Shown piece by piece: positions 4,965 through 6,352 of a stretch of DNA of 6,352 nt. Source of the DNA: Bacteroidota bacterium (GTDB lineage Bacteria; Bacteroidota; Bacteroidia; NORP154); assembly GCA_002401055.1 (NCBI GenBank), contig NVRZ01000018.1:1-6352 (forward strand). The letters are read 5' to 3'. The notes under the pieces were generated by a model. It saw nothing but the letters and a program-made list of their open reading frames with translations, had not been told where the DNA came from and searched no databases. Within the stretch, counting starts at the first letter, position 1. Every line of letters begins with the position of its first letter. The position numbers and the translations under genes were made by a program.

Positions 4965-6209
4965 TTATTGCTCAATTATCAATTTACCTGAGGCGACAAT
5001 CCGCTTGTCAGTTTGAAGTTGCAAAAAGTATAAGCCATTCATCAAATTCTCTCTTCCTATTTCAACTTGCTCTGTTGTTATATTAGTCACTGTCCAAAGA
5101 TGTCTTCCTTGGTTATCAAACAGCGTTAAAGCATGTTTTTCTTTCTTTACATTCTCAAATGTCAGAGTAGCGTAATTGCTAAATGGATTTGGCGATATAA
5201 TAAAGCTTGTTTGAGTCTTTTTAGCCAACTTGACGATAGCATTTGCCTGGTTCACCGTTATATAGTTGTCTTTGATTATGGTATCAGAACAGCCACTGCT
5301 ATCAGATGTAATCAGTAATACATCAAAACTTCCAGTTGAATCGTAACAAATAATGGGTAAACTATCTGTTGAGAACGAAGGCGTTCCTCCCGGAAACTGC
5401 CACTCATAAAAATCATAATCTACAATAGTATTTACATAATAATTAACACAGCTTCCATTCTGAATAGTAGTGCTATCAGCAATAAAATCAATAATATCGT
5501 TCGTAATATCAACACAGGTAAGGGAGTCGGTAGAAACACAAATATCATCAATGAAATAATAAACATTCGTGCAATTGAGGATACTAAACTTCACTGTGTC
5601 TGTATTTGACATATCAAAAAAGTTGCCAACCATAATGTACTGGTAAGCTGAATCTGCAATGAACGAGCCGAAGACAGTTGTCCAGGATGTTGAGTCCTGG
5701 ATTATATCAGTTGAATAAACGTGTGCAAAATTATTAACAACAGGTGCGGGAACAATACCAGTATCACCGTAAAATACAGAGGTGAATTTTACACCAAAAT
5801 TATTAATAGCACATCCAGAATATTTCGGCATAACTACGTTGAAGGTTACATAATATTTTTGTCCAATGACTAAGGGTTCCACCAGTTGCGCACCAAAAAA
5901 TTCTTGTGGGCTCGGATTTATTTCTACATAAGGATGAATTGCAGCAAAACCGTACCCTGTACTCGGACACTGTATTCCCCAACCTGTATTTGGTGTTGAG
6001 AAATTATTGGCCCCACAGGAATGGTAAAAGTCAGGAGTATTTAATCTAATTGTCCAATCATTCGCTTTATCCAGTTGAGTGTACCCATCAGGGCATCCGG
6101 AGTGTTCTTCAAAACTCGGATTAGGAACTAAGTTCTGAGCCGCAACATGCTCTACACACCAGCCAAAGCAGAGAAATAATACAAGAACGCAGCGAAGGCT
6201 GTGAAACAT
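4965..6209 (-). CDS. T9SS-secreted protein: jelly-roll-like N-terminus, PKD-like domain, sorting domain
   Basis: 414 residues from ATG at 6209; an in-frame TAG four codons upstream fixes the start region. The signal peptide is residues 1-24 (ends HVAA before QNLVPNPSFE). NLVPNPSFEE followed by a Cys-rich, aromatic-rich region and closing with YYFIDDICV (217-225) is the pattern of carbohydrate-binding-like jelly-roll domains that open many Bacteroidota secreted proteins. Residues ~245-320 look like a PKD-type immunoglobulin fold (YYVNT..YDFYEWQFPGG..., CYDSTGSFDVLLITSDSSGCSDT). The last ~80 residues are a T9SS sorting domain starting at ISPNPFSN (338-345), with LFDNQGRHLW and LMNGLYFLQL. It is expected to be exported across the outer membrane by T9SS and to act on or bind extracellular material; no catalytic residues are evident, and adhesion or binding is only a guess. 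It ends 9 nt before the attC core. Confidence 0.88.
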   Translation of the reverse strand: MFHSLRCVLVLFLCFGWCVEHVAAQNLVPNPSFEEHSGCPDGYTQLDKANDWTIRLNTPDFYHSCGANNFSTPNTGWGIQCPSTGYGFAAIHPYVEINPSPQEFFGAQLVEPLVIGQKYYVTFNVVMPKYSGCAINNFGVKFTSVFYGDTGIVPAPVVNNFAHVYSTDIIQDSTSWTTVFGSFIADSAYQYIMVGNFFDMSNTDTVKFSILNCTNVYYFIDDICVSTDSLTCVDITNDIIDFIADSTTIQNGSCVNYYVNTIVDYDFYEWQFPGGTPSFSTDSLPIICYDSTGSFDVLLITSDSSGCSDTIIKDNYITVNQANAIVKLAKKTQTSFIISPNPFSNYATLTFENVKKEKHALTLFDNQGRHLWTVTNITTEQVEIGRENLMNGLYFLQLQTDKRIVASGKLIIEQ

Positions 6210-6352
6210 GGATGCAAACTAGCAAAAATTTGGGAGACTCGCAAGTTCTGTTAACAACTAAATCGTACTTTTTCAAAGAAATTAGGGTTTATAGTTCCCT
6301 TTACGGAGGTTAACTCTAAGAATAACAAATAATATTCTAAAAAGATGCAGTA
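6210..6352. other. AT-rich region upstream of the right-most gene, no gene seen
   Basis: 143 bp upstream of the PKD/T9SS gene. It holds no ORF of note and none of the AACGGTC/CATTGTT signatures that mark the attC sites. TAGTTTG next to the start codon and TATTATTTG near the right edge (minus strand) are one base from the Bacteroidota -7 consensus TAnnTTTG, but no matching -33 TTG element at suitable spacing is convincing, so no promoter is called. Confidence 0.4.

Larger units (their letters stand above)
4840..6352 (-). mobile_element. Partial integron-type unit carrying the PKD/T9SS gene
   Basis: The left end is the attC at 4831-4955. The partner core expected at the start of this unit (plus GGCTATAAC followed by CGG) is not found between the start codon and the right edge, so the unit either has a leader longer than 143 nt or is the outermost element of the array. 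Confidence 0.5.

Overview
The window looks like a piece of a Bacteroidota chromosome. Two proteins end in the C-terminal sorting domain of the type IX secretion system (T9SS), which is confined to that phylum. The other products (a TlpA/ResA-like thioredoxin, a DKNYY-repeat lipoprotein, a TPR protein with a coiled coil and a membrane tail) are also typical of it. All five recognisable genes lie on the minus strand. No rRNA, tRNA, CRISPR array, transposase or integrase is visible.

The main feature is what separates the genes. Every gap holds one ~125 bp element of the same design, read here on the minus strand: an R''-like core ending in AAC, the invariant AATG, a 16-19 nt arm, a 61-71 nt centre, the complementary arm, a block reading GACCG/GGCCG/GAACCG, and a GTT core. 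These are the parts of integron attC sites. Five are present: 534-662, 903-1029, 2505-2633, 4090-4222 and 4831-4955. Four carry a single extrahelical T (on the plus strand) seven bases into the stem. All other stem imperfections are G.T wobbles on the plus strand, the bottom strand of the cassettes, which is the strand integron integrases use. In each of the three gene-bearing units fully inside the window, the core at the start of the unit is the exact 10-base complement of the R'' core at its end. That is what true excisable cassettes show.

Layout from right to left, the direction of transcription: a partial cassette with a PKD-containing T9SS cargo protein (4965-6209); a 741 bp cassette with the DKNYY lipoprotein (4224-4817); a 1585 bp cassette with a repetitive T9SS cargo protein (2656-4038); a 1602 bp cassette with the TPR/membrane protein (1055-2452); a 370 bp cassette with no convincing ORF (542-911); and the start of a cassette with a thioredoxin-fold protein cut by the window edge (1-501).

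The genes do not form a pathway. They are one-gene modules in a common orientation, and all five encoded proteins carry an export signal (signal peptide or lipobox). The best description is a stretch of a chromosomal integron or integrase-less attC cluster in a Bacteroidota bacterium whose cargo is directed to the cell envelope and exterior. Whether an integrase gene lies to the right cannot be decided from this window. The right-most gene lacks a recognisable upstream cassette boundary within the 143 bp available.
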